Origin: Dysgonomonas sp. ZJ279
GTDB taxonomy: Bacteria > Bacteroidota > Bacteroidia > Bacteroidales > Dysgonomonadaceae
Length of the DNA: 64,000 nucleotides
NCBI RefSeq assembly: GCF_011039205.1
Contig: NZ_JAAKEL010000004.1
Span: 124,001 to 188,000 of the forward strand
Direction: 5' to 3'
This document shows positions 10,309 through 20,588 of the stretch, piece after piece. Under the pieces are notes generated by a model, which was not told where the DNA came from, made no database searches, and was given only the letters and a program-made list of their open reading frames with translations. A program made the translations under genes and the position numbers. Position 1 is the stretch's first letter. Each line of letters starts with the position of its first letter.

Positions 10309-10503
10309 CACCATAATAAGTTTGTCTGTAATGACAAAAAATATGCAATTTCTGCCATAATTGTTTTGCTTTGACAAATAATACTTACTTTTAAGGTCTC
10401 AGACCTTTTTATTACTTTGGTAAGCATCATAGCAATAGTCTGTTATAATTCGGGAGGATAGCATCAAAACTATCATTTACTTAATTATTGAAATACGAAA
10501 AAG

Positions 10504-11514
10504 ATGAATAAGCAGTTGGAAATAAGACATATTGTAATATTAGTTCCTCCGAATTCTACTTTGCTGACTACGGCAGGTCCTTTGGATGTTTTTACCAAAG
10601 CGATTGATGAGTTTGATCTCGTTCAGAATAAAGTTGATTTCAGATATGTGACTCATGTTGTATCTATGGGGCCAGACAAACTAATAAATACATCTTCCGG
10701 ATTACCTATACTGAGTGAAAGGTGCTATACCGAAATAGATTATTCAATAGATACATTGATAATTACAGGATTAGCCCGACACCTCGATCAAAGTCTTAAA
10801 AATAAGATGTTGGAGTGGTTGAAAGAACAATCGAAAGTTATTCGCAGGATTTGTTCGGTATGTTCCGGTGCTTTTATTCTGGCAGAGGTAGGGCTACTTG
10901 ATGGGAAAAAAGCTACTGCCCACTGGTCTAAAAATGAAGAACTAGCGCAAATGTATCCATTGGTAGATGTTCAGATAGCTCGAATCTTTATCAAAGACGG
11001 CAATGTATACACTTCTGCTGGAATTACTTCAGGTATGGACTTGGCACTGGCTTTACTAGAAGAGGATATGGGGCAAGCTTTTGCTTTACATGTTGCCCGA
11101 TGGCTGGTTTTATATTTGAAACGACCCGGAAATCAATCACAATTTAGTACATTTTTAGATTGCCAGAGTATAGGTAATCCTATTATAAGGAAGGTCTGTG
11201 AATGGATATTGGAACATCTTAGAGAAGAACTAACAGTAGAGAAGCTGGCAGAATATGTTGCAATGAGCCCCCGTAATTTTGCCCGGGTTTTTGTTCGTGA
11301 ATTAAGGGTTACTCCTGCAAAGTACATCAATAAATTGAGAGTCGAAAATGCATGCCAGCATCTTATTGAGACACAATTATCATTAGATGAAATAGCTTCA
11401 TATTGCGGACTCAAGAATGCTGAAAACTTGCGTCGCCAGTTTATCAATGTTTTAGAAGTAACTCCAGCTCAATATCGCAAGAGTTTTCAATCTGCTTTAA
11501 TTAATATGGAATGA
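10504..11514 (+). CDS. GlxA-type transcriptional regulator (DJ-1/PfpI domain plus AraC helix-turn-helix)
   Basis: 336 residues. Residues about 10-190 form a DJ-1/PfpI-like domain with the nucleophile-elbow region ICSVCSGAFILAEVG. Residues about 235-330 form the AraC-type double helix-turn-helix, including LAEYVAMSPRNFARVF and GLKNAENLRRQF. GlxA-type proteins sense small metabolites in the cytoplasm. The gene is divergent from gapA across 251 bp. Its target is not evident, and it could act on itself or on a distant locus. Confidence 0.9.
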   Translation: MNKQLEIRHIVILVPPNSTLLTTAGPLDVFTKAIDEFDLVQNKVDFRYVTHVVSMGPDKLINTSSGLPILSERCYTEIDYSIDTLIITGLARHLDQSLKNKMLEWLKEQSKVIRRICSVCSGAFILAEVGLLDGKKATAHWSKNEELAQMYPLVDVQIARIFIKDGNVYTSAGITSGMDLALALLEEDMGQAFALHVARWLVLYLKRPGNQSQFSTFLDCQSIGNPIIRKVCEWILEHLREELTVEKLAEYVAMSPRNFARVFVRELRVTPAKYINKLRVENACQHLIETQLSLDEIASYCGLKNAENLRRQFINVLEVTPAQYRKSFQSALINME

Positions 11515-11607
11515 CAGAAAACAGTGTCTTAACTTCTGAACAAAATGTATTTATCGGTTATATACCATAGTATCATATATAATTAGTTTATTTAATCAGA
11601 TGAAATA

Positions 11608-14121
11608 TTAATTAATTTCTTTTAAACTAAATCGAGTAGGGGATGTGCAATTCTCTTTAATCAAGAGGCTACCATCTTTTCTTGTTATGATGTATTTTGA
11701 TTTATTATTTATCAAAAGTTTATACTTCGAATCAGGAATCAATCCTGTAAGTGTAAATTCATATTTGTTAGGTGATGTTGTTGTCCATGAATATTCATCT
11801 TTTTCCCAATTGTTAATTTCCATGTGGAAAGGCTTTTTTGAATCGATTTTTACAACAAGGAGCATATTTTCTTTATTTTCGGGATAAAAGGTGAGTTTTG
11901 ATCCGACTTTATTCGCTCCGAAACTGTTTTTACTTTTAATTGAAAATTCGTCAGTACTCATAGAATAATCATCGACACTTAGTTTCAGATGGTAAACCGT
12001 ATCTCGAAGAGTATATGAAAATTCGGTACCATTTAAAATTTCAGACATATTGGGCTCTATCCCCATTCTGTTCCACTTTGGACGGATGCCATAAATATCC
12101 CGATAAAGAGCCGTTACACTGGTACATATCCCAGCTAAAATGTCAGAACCTAAACCTAGTTGAGTTGTTCGGCTATACCGTTGCGAGGAGAGACCGTCTT
12201 TATTATATTGCTCGAGTATATTGCGGATATATTTAAGCGCAATACCTTTGTCGTAATTCACGTATGCTCTTACACCCATGTAGCCCCAAGTTGGGAAGAT
12301 GTCACCATTTTCATATTTAGGAAAAGGCCAATTACCATACTGCACTTCTTCTCTCTTGTAAGAATCGAAACAAAGAGGCCAGTGAAAAAGATTTTCAGCA
12401 GTAGTTCTCTTTTCTATTTCGTCAAGGATCAAAGATACTCGTTTCGGATCGTCACATATGCCAAAAGCTATGACTGCAAAGTTTACAGGTGTTACCATAT
12501 TATCTCCATGAATGGAGCCATCTTTATCTCGCCAATATACATATTGTTTCTTTTCGGGTGACCAGAAACCTCCTTCATCGATAGATTTATTAAAGCTTAT
12601 TTTAAGCCTTAAGGCTACATTTGAATAATAATCTGCCTTTTGTTTATCACCGAGGATTTGTTCGCAGTTTGCCCATAGATTAAGTGCTTCATACATTTGA
12701 GCATTGACAAATGCATTCTCGAAACTTGCCCAAACAATGTCGAGCCAATCGCTTGCGGTTTCTTCTGCAATGCCATTATTCATCATTTCGAATATACCAT
12801 TATTGTTTGAATCTCTCTTGATCAGCCAATCTAGGGCTTTTTCGCAGCTTTCTTTGTGTGAAAGTAACCAGTTGACATCACCGCACAAATCGAATTGTTC
12901 GGAGGTATTGATTACATAGCCTGTCTGAGAATCGACAGTATAACCCCATTTAGCTTCATAGTAACCGGTTTTGGGATTGAATGTGCCGGGCATTTCGTCG
13001 TCAGCCGCATTATGCCAGCGGGATAATACACGACCATCAGGAAGCATAGCTAAATCTCTTTCTTGGTCGAGGGTGGCAGACATATTTTTCGTGTAATTTT
13101 TGTCATTTACAGCCATACCTATTTGAGCAAAGAATGGTTCGTGAAGGCATTTCCAATTTGTAGTCCAGCCATTTGCTCCTATAATATTATTATCAACCAC
13201 TCCGTATCTACCTGTGGTATTAAGAAGTTCGCGTACTGCTTCTGCATCTATACCGGGTAACGTTCCTCTTGAGTATTCAGTAAAGTAATCAATATATTCT
13301 AATTCGAGATTTATCGACACACTTCCTTTTTTAACCTCGAAAGGTGAAAATACATCCGAATTTTGATAAACAAACCTATTCAGATTATGGCGTTGCCCCA
13401 GCTCTTCGTTGGTAACAAATTGTGTATATGTAAATTCATTTTTATCACTATGAGAATATTTTGCTGCTATGGAATTTTCTTTATCTGCTCCGGCTATTAT
13501 TCGTAAAGCATTTCCCGAATCGGGATTCCAGAAGGTTACTCCTCCTGTGTGTACGCCATAAGTATCATTTACACCGGGTAAGTACTTACACCAAACCATA
13601 CCACCATTATCTATGATACCGCCCTTCCATACCGTAAGGTCGGAAAAATTCCATTGTGAAAATGCCATTTCATCTAATTCTCCGGAGGAATTATAGTCTC
13701 GTTGAATATTCCAGTTGATTTTGTCTCCAATGAGTCTGAAAATCCATGATTCATTTACTTTGATAGAATTACCTCCGTAAGCTATATTACTCAATGTTAT
13801 GCTTTCCTTAGTCTCGGTTACTTTAATATCGCTAGCATTTATACTGGAATAAATTGTTTTGTCCATAGTCTTGATTCCTGTATAAATACCTGATGAGGAT
13901 AGTGTATTGTTCCCTTTTATATCTAATTGGGTAATCTTACATCCGTTTGAATAATCAATCAGAAGTAAAAGATTCTGATTAGAATCAGCAATTTTGACAG
14001 TTTTTGAAACAGGATCATGTTTTATTCCGCTATTCTTACCTGTCGCACCTTGTAAGTGCAAAGAGAGAAATTGTGAAACAAGCAGAAGAGTAAAGGTAAA
14101 TAGTATAGATTTAAGTCTCAT
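11608..14121 (-). CDS. Secreted six-hairpin (alpha/alpha)6 glycosidase-like protein
   Basis: 837 residues with an N-terminal Sec signal peptide ending near LQGATG and no lipobox cysteine, so it is probably periplasmic. An N-terminal beta-sandwich (to about residue 285) precedes an (alpha/alpha)6 domain (about 290-680) with acidic/aromatic segments such as RWHNAADDEMPG, EETASDWLDIVW and FPTWGYMGVRAY. A C-terminal beta domain follows. The arrangement resembles rhamnosidase/debranching-like clan enzymes, but I cannot assign a GH number. It is downstream of, and on the same strand as, an AraC regulator, and a GH29 gene lies beyond that. The fucosidase context suggests a deoxyhexose-containing glycan. 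Confidence 0.72.
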   Translation of the reverse strand: MRLKSILFTFTLLLVSQFLSLHLQGATGKNSGIKHDPVSKTVKIADSNQNLLLLIDYSNGCKITQLDIKGNNTLSSSGIYTGIKTMDKTIYSSINASDIKVTETKESITLSNIAYGGNSIKVNESWIFRLIGDKINWNIQRDYNSSGELDEMAFSQWNFSDLTVWKGGIIDNGGMVWCKYLPGVNDTYGVHTGGVTFWNPDSGNALRIIAGADKENSIAAKYSHSDKNEFTYTQFVTNEELGQRHNLNRFVYQNSDVFSPFEVKKGSVSINLELEYIDYFTEYSRGTLPGIDAEAVRELLNTTGRYGVVDNNIIGANGWTTNWKCLHEPFFAQIGMAVNDKNYTKNMSATLDQERDLAMLPDGRVLSRWHNAADDEMPGTFNPKTGYYEAKWGYTVDSQTGYVINTSEQFDLCGDVNWLLSHKESCEKALDWLIKRDSNNNGIFEMMNNGIAEETASDWLDIVWASFENAFVNAQMYEALNLWANCEQILGDKQKADYYSNVALRLKISFNKSIDEGGFWSPEKKQYVYWRDKDGSIHGDNMVTPVNFAVIAFGICDDPKRVSLILDEIEKRTTAENLFHWPLCFDSYKREEVQYGNWPFPKYENGDIFPTWGYMGVRAYVNYDKGIALKYIRNILEQYNKDGLSSQRYSRTTQLGLGSDILAGICTSVTALYRDIYGIRPKWNRMGIEPNMSEILNGTEFSYTLRDTVYHLKLSVDDYSMSTDEFSIKSKNSFGANKVGSKLTFYPENKENMLLVVKIDSKKPFHMEINNWEKDEYSWTTTSPNKYEFTLTGLIPDSKYKLLINNKSKYIITRKDGSLLIKENCTSPTRFSLKEIN

Positions 14122-14192
14122 CAGTTTATTCTTTATAGCAATTGTTTATTTATTGGACTGATTATAAAATAAGGCAAAGCCCTTTTATCACA

Positions 14193-14200
14193 CAAATATA
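14193..14200 (-). promoter_or_regulatory. -7 element for the six-hairpin glycosidase gene
   Basis: The minus strand reads TATATTTG, an exact TAnnTTTG match 71 bp upstream of the ATG at 14121. No canonical -33 is visible, which fits an activator-dependent promoter. Confidence 0.45.
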
Positions 14201-14290
14201 CTTGTCTGGGAATAAAACGAACTGTGTAATATGATCAATATACTATAGGAAATGATCGTAATACTTATCTGGTAGATGATGGATATAGAA

Positions 14291-15184
14291 TTATAGATTT
14301 TTTCCTTGTATAAATTCCCTGTATTTTATTGGAGAATAGCCTGTCTTTTTTTTGAAAATCGCACAAAAATAATCCGGATTTTCATAGCCAATACGGAAAG
14401 CTATTTCCTGACTTGTTAACAGTGTATTAGCCAATAGATCTTTGCCTTTTTGAATTCGTATTTCCTGTATATATTGAAGTGGTGACAGACCTGTATATTG
14501 TTTGAAAATGCGTCTGAACGAAGAGTAACTGACACATATTTGATTCGCTATATCCTCAGGTGTAATGTTTGTATGTGAATTCTCGAACATAATCATTTTA
14601 GCCTTATCTATTTGATTGGTTACTTTCACGTCTTCGAAACTCAAAAGCTTGTTTCGGGAGTAAGCAATTCCTAGTAAATAAGTGACGATGCCAGCCAATA
14701 TCTGTTGAAATCCGATTTCTTGTTTTTTTGCACTACTGATAGCACGCATGTAAAGCTGGACAATTTCTTCACTAGATCCAACATTGAAAATTGGTTTTAG
14801 CTTACAGAAGAAGCCATTTTCGATGCGGGATTCCATGTCTATACCTTTGAATCCTATCCAATATTCACGCCATCCGGTTGATTTATCGGGACTGTAAGAA
14901 TGCCATTCACCCGGGAATAAAAGTACCATATCTCCGGATTTTAGTTCTATTATTTTTTGGCTTGATGAAACAAAAGTACCTTTACCTTGAGTTATATATA
15001 ATAGTATACATTCATCAAGTATTCTGCCTTTTTGTATCGAGAAAAAATATTGTTCGGGATGAATCTGTGGGGGATAGATAGAGTTAGGTTCAATCTGCTG
15101 ATATCCAACCGTATTTACGGTTAACCCCCAAGTAGCATCTTGTTCATTTGCAATCAGGTATCTAATTTGAATAGATTCATTCAT
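14291..15184 (-). CDS. AraC-family transcriptional regulator
   Basis: 297 residues: an N-terminal cupin-like AraC sensor domain (GDMVLLFPGEWHSYSP) and a C-terminal double helix-turn-helix (IANQICVSYSSFRRIF; IAFRIGYENPDYFCAIFKKK). It sits between a six-hairpin glycosidase (same strand, downstream) and a GH29 fucosidase (divergent), so it is the likely activator of both in response to a released sugar. The ligand is unknown. Confidence 0.92.
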   Translation of the reverse strand: MNESIQIRYLIANEQDATWGLTVNTVGYQQIEPNSIYPPQIHPEQYFFSIQKGRILDECILLYITQGKGTFVSSSQKIIELKSGDMVLLFPGEWHSYSPDKSTGWREYWIGFKGIDMESRIENGFFCKLKPIFNVGSSEEIVQLYMRAISSAKKQEIGFQQILAGIVTYLLGIAYSRNKLLSFEDVKVTNQIDKAKMIMFENSHTNITPEDIANQICVSYSSFRRIFKQYTGLSPLQYIQEIRIQKGKDLLANTLLTSQEIAFRIGYENPDYFCAIFKKKTGYSPIKYREFIQGKNL

Positions 15185-15514
15185 TACTCCATATTATTTT
15201 CATTAAAACTCACTCTCTACACCCTACATATTTTGATGGATATATCTGTTTTTATAGACTTCATAGAGTTTTATATAATGATATATTTATTTTCAAAGAT
15301 AGTCAAAGAAGTTCTATTCTTATCTTCGTCAAAATTTATTATAAACTAGATTGGTATCAAAATAAGGGGATACTTTGTGAAAAGTGGGTGTATAAAGTAA
15401 ATAGGGAACTTAGGATAACTCTATTGCTTGTATGTGTTAAAATTCTGACTAATGAGGATAATCAATTAAAATATTATCAGTACCTTAACTCCTTTAATAA
15501 ATAAATGTAATATT
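15185..15514. promoter_or_regulatory. Divergent intergenic region between the AraC regulator and the GH29 gene
   Basis: 330 bp without a credible gene. The minus strand carries an exact -7 element, TATCTTTG, at 15301-15294 for the AraC gene (leader about 105 nt). No TAnnTTTG element is visible before the GH29 ATG, so that promoter is probably weak without an activator. I found no convincing inverted or direct operator repeat. Confidence 0.5.
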
Positions 15515-16951
15515 ATGAAAAATAAACTGTTAATCTTAGGAAGCGTTTTTATTTGGTGTTTCTTCAGTGTTATTTATGCACAAACCTATACACATGGACG
15601 ATCTGAAACATATATACTGCCGAAAAATCCGGCTGTATTGGAAAAATTGGATCAGTGGCAAGATCAAAAATTTGGGATGCTTATTCACTATGGTTTATAT
15701 GCGCAGTTAGGAATCGTGGAATCATGGTCTATTTGTTCCGAAGATTGGATTACGCGCGATACCATTTTAACTTATGATCAGGATAAAAGAAAGTATTGGG
15801 GGACTATAGACGAGTTTAATCCAACAAAACTAGATCCAGAATCGTGGGCAGAATCGGGAAAAAAGGCTGGAATGAAATATGTTGTATTTACAACTAAACA
15901 TCATGATGGGTTCAATATGTTCGATACCAAATATTCCGATTTTTCTATAACAAAAGGTGCCTTCAAAAACCATCCTCGCAAAAACATAGCAAAAGAGGTA
16001 TTTAATGCATTCAGAAACGAGGGATATATGATTGGAGCTTATTATTCAAAACCCGATTGGCACTCACAAAACTATTGGTGGGACAAATATGCGACTCCAA
16101 ATAGAAATAATAATTATAACATAAAAATTAATCCCGATAGATGGAACAGATTTAAACAGTATACCTATAACCAGATAGAAGAACTGATGAATGGCGATTA
16201 CGGTTCGATGGATATTTTATGGCTTGATGGAGGTTGGGTACGTCCGGCCAGACCAGGTGATGCCGAGAAATATGGAGAAGCATATATGGGAGAACAAAAT
16301 ATAGATATGCCTCGCATAGCCGCTATGGCCCGCAGCCATCAGCCGGGACTATTAGTTGTAGATCGTACTGTTCCGGGTGAATATGAGAATTACCAAACTC
16401 CCGAAAGAGGAATACCTGATACACAGTTGTCTAATCCATGGGAAAGCTGTATTACTTTGGGATACGCTTGGTCTTGGACTCCTCGCGATAAATATAAATC
16501 ACCGTCCCAAGTCATTCATATTTTGGTAGAGATTGTTGCAAAAGGAGGTAATCTTCTATTAGGTATAGGTCCACATCCAGATGGTACTTTACCAGAAGAT
16601 ATTAAGGTACGTTTAGAAAAAATAGGTACATGGACTAGTAAAAATAAAAAGGCTATTTACGGAACTCGAATAACACCGAACTATAATTCAGATAAAACAT
16701 GGTTCACACAAAGTAAAGATGCTGAGACTATTTATGCTATCACCTGTCTTGAGGAAGGGCAACCTCTACCAAAGAAGATTGTATGGAATGGCAATAATCC
16801 GATAAAAGGATCGAAGGTTATTTTTGTCGAAACAGGAAAGGCTGTTAACTGGAAACAACTTTCGGATGGAAGTATTGAAGTCGTTGTTCCTAATGGTTTA
16901 CCACTAGATCAGCCTGCTCTTTCATTTTCATTTAAACCGGAAGAGAAATAA
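15515..16951 (+). CDS. GH29 alpha-L-fucosidase, secreted
   Basis: 478 residues with a Sec signal peptide cleaved after VIYA. GH29 hallmarks are the N-terminal WQDQKFGMLIHYGLYA, the segment VVFTTKHHDGF and the nucleophile motif DILWLDGGW with Asp238 as the likely catalytic nucleophile. GH29 enzymes remove alpha-linked L-fucose with retention. There is no lipobox, so a periplasmic location is likely. The length suggests the catalytic domain plus a short C-terminal beta domain and no extra CBM. It is divergent from an AraC regulator. Confidence 0.92.
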   Translation: MKNKLLILGSVFIWCFFSVIYAQTYTHGRSETYILPKNPAVLEKLDQWQDQKFGMLIHYGLYAQLGIVESWSICSEDWITRDTILTYDQDKRKYWGTIDEFNPTKLDPESWAESGKKAGMKYVVFTTKHHDGFNMFDTKYSDFSITKGAFKNHPRKNIAKEVFNAFRNEGYMIGAYYSKPDWHSQNYWWDKYATPNRNNNYNIKINPDRWNRFKQYTYNQIEELMNGDYGSMDILWLDGGWVRPARPGDAEKYGEAYMGEQNIDMPRIAAMARSHQPGLLVVDRTVPGEYENYQTPERGIPDTQLSNPWESCITLGYAWSWTPRDKYKSPSQVIHILVEIVAKGGNLLLGIGPHPDGTLPEDIKVRLEKIGTWTSKNKKAIYGTRITPNYNSDKTWFTQSKDAETIYAITCLEEGQPLPKKIVWNGNNPIKGSKVIFVETGKAVNWKQLSDGSIEVVVPNGLPLDQPALSFSFKPEEK

Positions 16952-16967
16952 TATTATTTATTAAAAA

Positions 16968-17004
16968 TTACAGCTGATGAAAATAAGATTCTCATCAGCT
17001 GTAA
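16968..17004. terminator. Terminator hairpin between the convergent GH29 and adh genes
   Basis: A perfect 13-bp stem (16968-16980 with 16992-17004) and an 11-base loop. On the minus strand the stem is followed by a U-rich run, so it best serves the alcohol dehydrogenase operon. It may also stop GH29 transcripts. Confidence 0.8.
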
Positions 17005-17108
17005 TGTCTAAATTTATGGACTTTCCTTATTTATATAGCCCCTGTGTTTCTTTATACCACCAAAGGCTTTACTATGTCTTTGAAATACTAATATAGCGAT
17101 TGTCGTGA

Positions 17109-18167
17109 TTACTTTTTCAAAGAAGCCATATCAATAACGAAGCGGTACCGTACATCACTCTTAAGCATTCTCTCATAAGCTATATTAATATCCTGAATAT
17201 TAATGATTTCTACTTCGGAAACGATATTATGTTTTCCACAGAAATCAAGCATTTCCTGTGTTTCAGCAATACCTCCGATTACAGAACCTGCTACCGTTTT
17301 TCTCCCCATAATCATTGGAACAGTGTTTAACATAGGGTCTAACTCGCCTAAATATCCGACTAAAACCAGCGTTCCACTGATATTTAATGTCGAAACATAA
17401 GGATTGATATCATGAACGTAAGGAACGGTATCTATAATCAAATCAAATTTGCCTTGTACAGATTTCATCTGTTCTGCATCGGTAGAGATTACAACTTCAT
17501 CTGCACCAAGTTCTTTGGCATCCTTAGTTTTTCCCGGTGTTCTTGAAAACAAAGTAACTTCTGCACCAAGACCTTTAGCAAGTTTAATAGCCATATGTCC
17601 TAAACCTCCTAAACCTACAACAGCAACCTTACTGTCTTTTCCTACATTCCAGTGTCGAAGAGGTGACCATGTTGTAATTCCTGCGCACAACAATGGCGCA
17701 ACAGCAGACAAGTCAAGATTCGCAGGGACCTTTAATACAAAGTGTTCATCGACAACTACTTTTTCTGAGTAACCGCCGTAAGTTTGTATTCCCAAGTGTT
17801 TGTCAGCACCATTGTATGTTCCTGTAAATCCATTTAGACAGTATTGTTCCAAGTCATGTTCGCAACTATTACATTCCCTGCACGAATCGACAAGACATCC
17901 AACTCCAGCTAAATCGCCTACTTTCAACTTAGTAACTTCATTTCCTATCTTGGTTACTCTTCCTACAATCTCGTGTCCCGGAACCACAGGATAAATAGTA
18001 CCTCCCCAATCGTTGCGTGCTGTATGTAAGTCTGAATGGCATACACCGCAGTACAAAATTTCAATTTCAATATCTTTTGATGTTACTTCCCGACGTTGAA
18101 TATTCATTTCGTTTAAAGGTGCATCTGCTGCTATAGTACCAAATGCTTTCGTTTTTTCAGCTCCCAT
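17109..18167 (-). CDS. Zinc-dependent NAD(P) alcohol dehydrogenase (YahK/CAD type)
   Basis: 352 residues of the medium-chain dehydrogenase superfamily. The catalytic zinc region CGVCHSDLH (Cys43) and PGHEIVG are present, as is the structural-zinc four-cysteine lobe CRECNSCEHDLEQYC. The Rossmann motif is VVGLGGLGHMAIKLAKG. It is closest in style to broad-specificity aldehyde reductases such as YahK/cinnamyl alcohol dehydrogenases, which reduce aldehydes with NADPH. It starts 24 bp after the ABM gene, as the last gene of the set that begins with the AraC regulator at 20588. Confidence 0.92.
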   Translation of the reverse strand: MGAEKTKAFGTIAADAPLNEMNIQRREVTSKDIEIEILYCGVCHSDLHTARNDWGGTIYPVVPGHEIVGRVTKIGNEVTKLKVGDLAGVGCLVDSCRECNSCEHDLEQYCLNGFTGTYNGADKHLGIQTYGGYSEKVVVDEHFVLKVPANLDLSAVAPLLCAGITTWSPLRHWNVGKDSKVAVVGLGGLGHMAIKLAKGLGAEVTLFSRTPGKTKDAKELGADEVVISTDAEQMKSVQGKFDLIIDTVPYVHDINPYVSTLNISGTLVLVGYLGELDPMLNTVPMIMGRKTVAGSVIGGIAETQEMLDFCGKHNIVSEVEIINIQDINIAYERMLKSDVRYRFVIDMASLKK

Positions 18168-18191
18168 AATTATTTAATTTTTAAGTTCTAT

Positions 18192-18590
18192 TTATTTTAT
18201 CTTTAGTTCTGGAATAAGTGGAATAGTATCGATCAGTTCAAGAGACTGCACCATATCCAATGTTCCCTCTTTGTATTTAAGAAAATGCGAAGTTTTGATA
18301 TGGCTCTGATAAGCTTCTTCGTTGCTATAAATTTCAAGTATTGTTATCCGATTAGGATGTTCCTTTTCAGATACAGCGTACAATGTAAGCACTCCGGGTT
18401 CCAATCGCATAGACGCCTCAATTTCTTCTCTCAGGTAAATATTGTATTCATCTAAATGCAGAGGGTCGACAATGATTTTTGAAAGTCTTACTTTATTGTT
18501 TATTGAAGATGGTTGCATATCTGAATCTGGCTTCTGTCCAAAAATAGTTGTGGATATCAGTAGCATAATTAATAGTGAGAATGTTTTCAT
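18192..18590 (-). CDS. Exported ABM (antibiotic biosynthesis monooxygenase-like) domain protein
   Basis: 132 residues with a Sec signal peptide (MKTFSLLIMLLISTTIFG, cleaved near Gly18). The rest is one dimeric alpha/beta-barrel ABM domain: VRLSKIIVDPLHLDEYN, then EPGVLTLYAVSE, ILEIYSNEEAYQSH and TSHFLKYK. YgiN-type relatives act on quinols. Export to the periplasm is less common than the cytoplasmic form. It lies between aldo/keto reductase and alcohol dehydrogenase genes, which suggests reactive-carbonyl or quinone stress. Enzymatic activity is inferred. Confidence 0.82.
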   Translation of the reverse strand: MKTFSLLIMLLISTTIFGQKPDSDMQPSSINNKVRLSKIIVDPLHLDEYNIYLREEIEASMRLEPGVLTLYAVSEKEHPNRITILEIYSNEEAYQSHIKTSHFLKYKEGTLDMVQSLELIDTIPLIPELKIK

Positions 18591-18684
18591 ATTCTTTTTT
18601 TGGTAATATTTTATTTAAATAATTTATCGCATTCAATGCCCTTGGATATCCCAAATAAGGGGATTAGTTGTGTAATTACGCTAC

Positions 18685-19749
<1,065 letters not shown>

Positions 19750-19766
19750 TTATGCAGCTCAATATT

Positions 19767-20588
19767 CTACTTGGTCGGAGAATATCCAAATTGTTTTTTG
19801 AATGCTGATGAAAAATGAGAGAGGTTCTTAAACCCGACTTCGAGATATACATCGGACACTTTTTTATTCTCATTGCGAATTTTATCATAAGCAATTTCCA
19901 ATCTTTTTTCCATGAGCCATTTCTGAGGAGAGGATTCGCTTATCTTTTTGAAATCCCTCTTGAATGTGGCAAGGCTCCGACCGGTGAAGTGTGCAATGTC
20001 TTCAATAGATAGATCATACATGTAGTTATCTCCCATAAAATCAAGTATGTCTATTTTCCATGGTTCAGTGAAATCAAAGAGAACAGGATAAAACATTTGA
20101 TTTATATTTAATAAGGAATATACACCTTCATGTAATTTCAACTTCATAAGTTCGTCAGCTGGCTCTATTGATGAATCGAAATAAGGCGTCATAGACTGAA
20201 ACAGGCTTGTGATATCGGGTGTTTGTGGCAACTTCACTACGCTTGATAATTCCTTATGAGGCTCTATCTTCGGTTGTTTTTTATCAATTGTCTGATAAAA
20301 TTCACGTAAAAAATTGCGTTTAAAGATCATAAAAATACCTTTGAACTGTTCTCCATTTTCAGCTTGTTTTATTAAATCTACCCGGTTATCTCTACGCAAG
20401 AAAACACATTCTCCTGCTTCGATTACTGTTTTCTTTTTCTTTTGTTCAACAAGTAGTTCCCCAGAATAGATATATACAAGCATGTGGTTTTTAACCATTG
20501 ATGTGCATGTTCTGTTATCATTGAAGTAATAACTGAAGAAGATATCGGAATAACTAAATGTCAATGATTCGTTGCGTCCAAAATCCAT
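19767..20588 (-). CDS. AraC-family transcriptional regulator
   Basis: 273 residues. The N-terminal cupin-like half contains KKKTVIEAGECVFLRRD. The C-terminal double helix-turn-helix includes IEDIAHFTGRSLATFKRDF and VYLEVGFKNLSHFSSAFKKQ. It is encoded directly upstream of, and on the same strand as, the aldo/keto reductase, ABM and alcohol dehydrogenase genes. This resembles the YqhC-YqhD/DkgA aldehyde-response layout of E. coli, so it is the likely activator of that set. It could also act on the divergent SusC gene, but the shared operator described elsewhere points to another AraC protein for that. Confidence 0.9.
   Translation of the reverse strand: MDFGRNESLTFSYSDIFFSYYFNDNRTCTSMVKNHMLVYIYSGELLVEQKKKKTVIEAGECVFLRRDNRVDLIKQAENGEQFKGIFMIFKRNFLREFYQTIDKKQPKIEPHKELSSVVKLPQTPDITSLFQSMTPYFDSSIEPADELMKLKLHEGVYSLLNINQMFYPVLFDFTEPWKIDILDFMGDNYMYDLSIEDIAHFTGRSLATFKRDFKKISESSPQKWLMEKRLEIAYDKIRNENKKVSDVYLEVGFKNLSHFSSAFKKQFGYSPTK

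Noticed and set aside
12160-12561. 133-codon plus-strand ORF
   Set aside because: It is antisense to the secreted six-hairpin glycosidase, with no domain or promoter.
14276-14285. GATGGATATA shared with about 15233-15242 as an operator of the AraC regulator at 14291
   Set aside because: It is only ten bases, with no repeat partner, and its position relative to the -7 boxes differs. It is likely chance in A+T-rich DNA.
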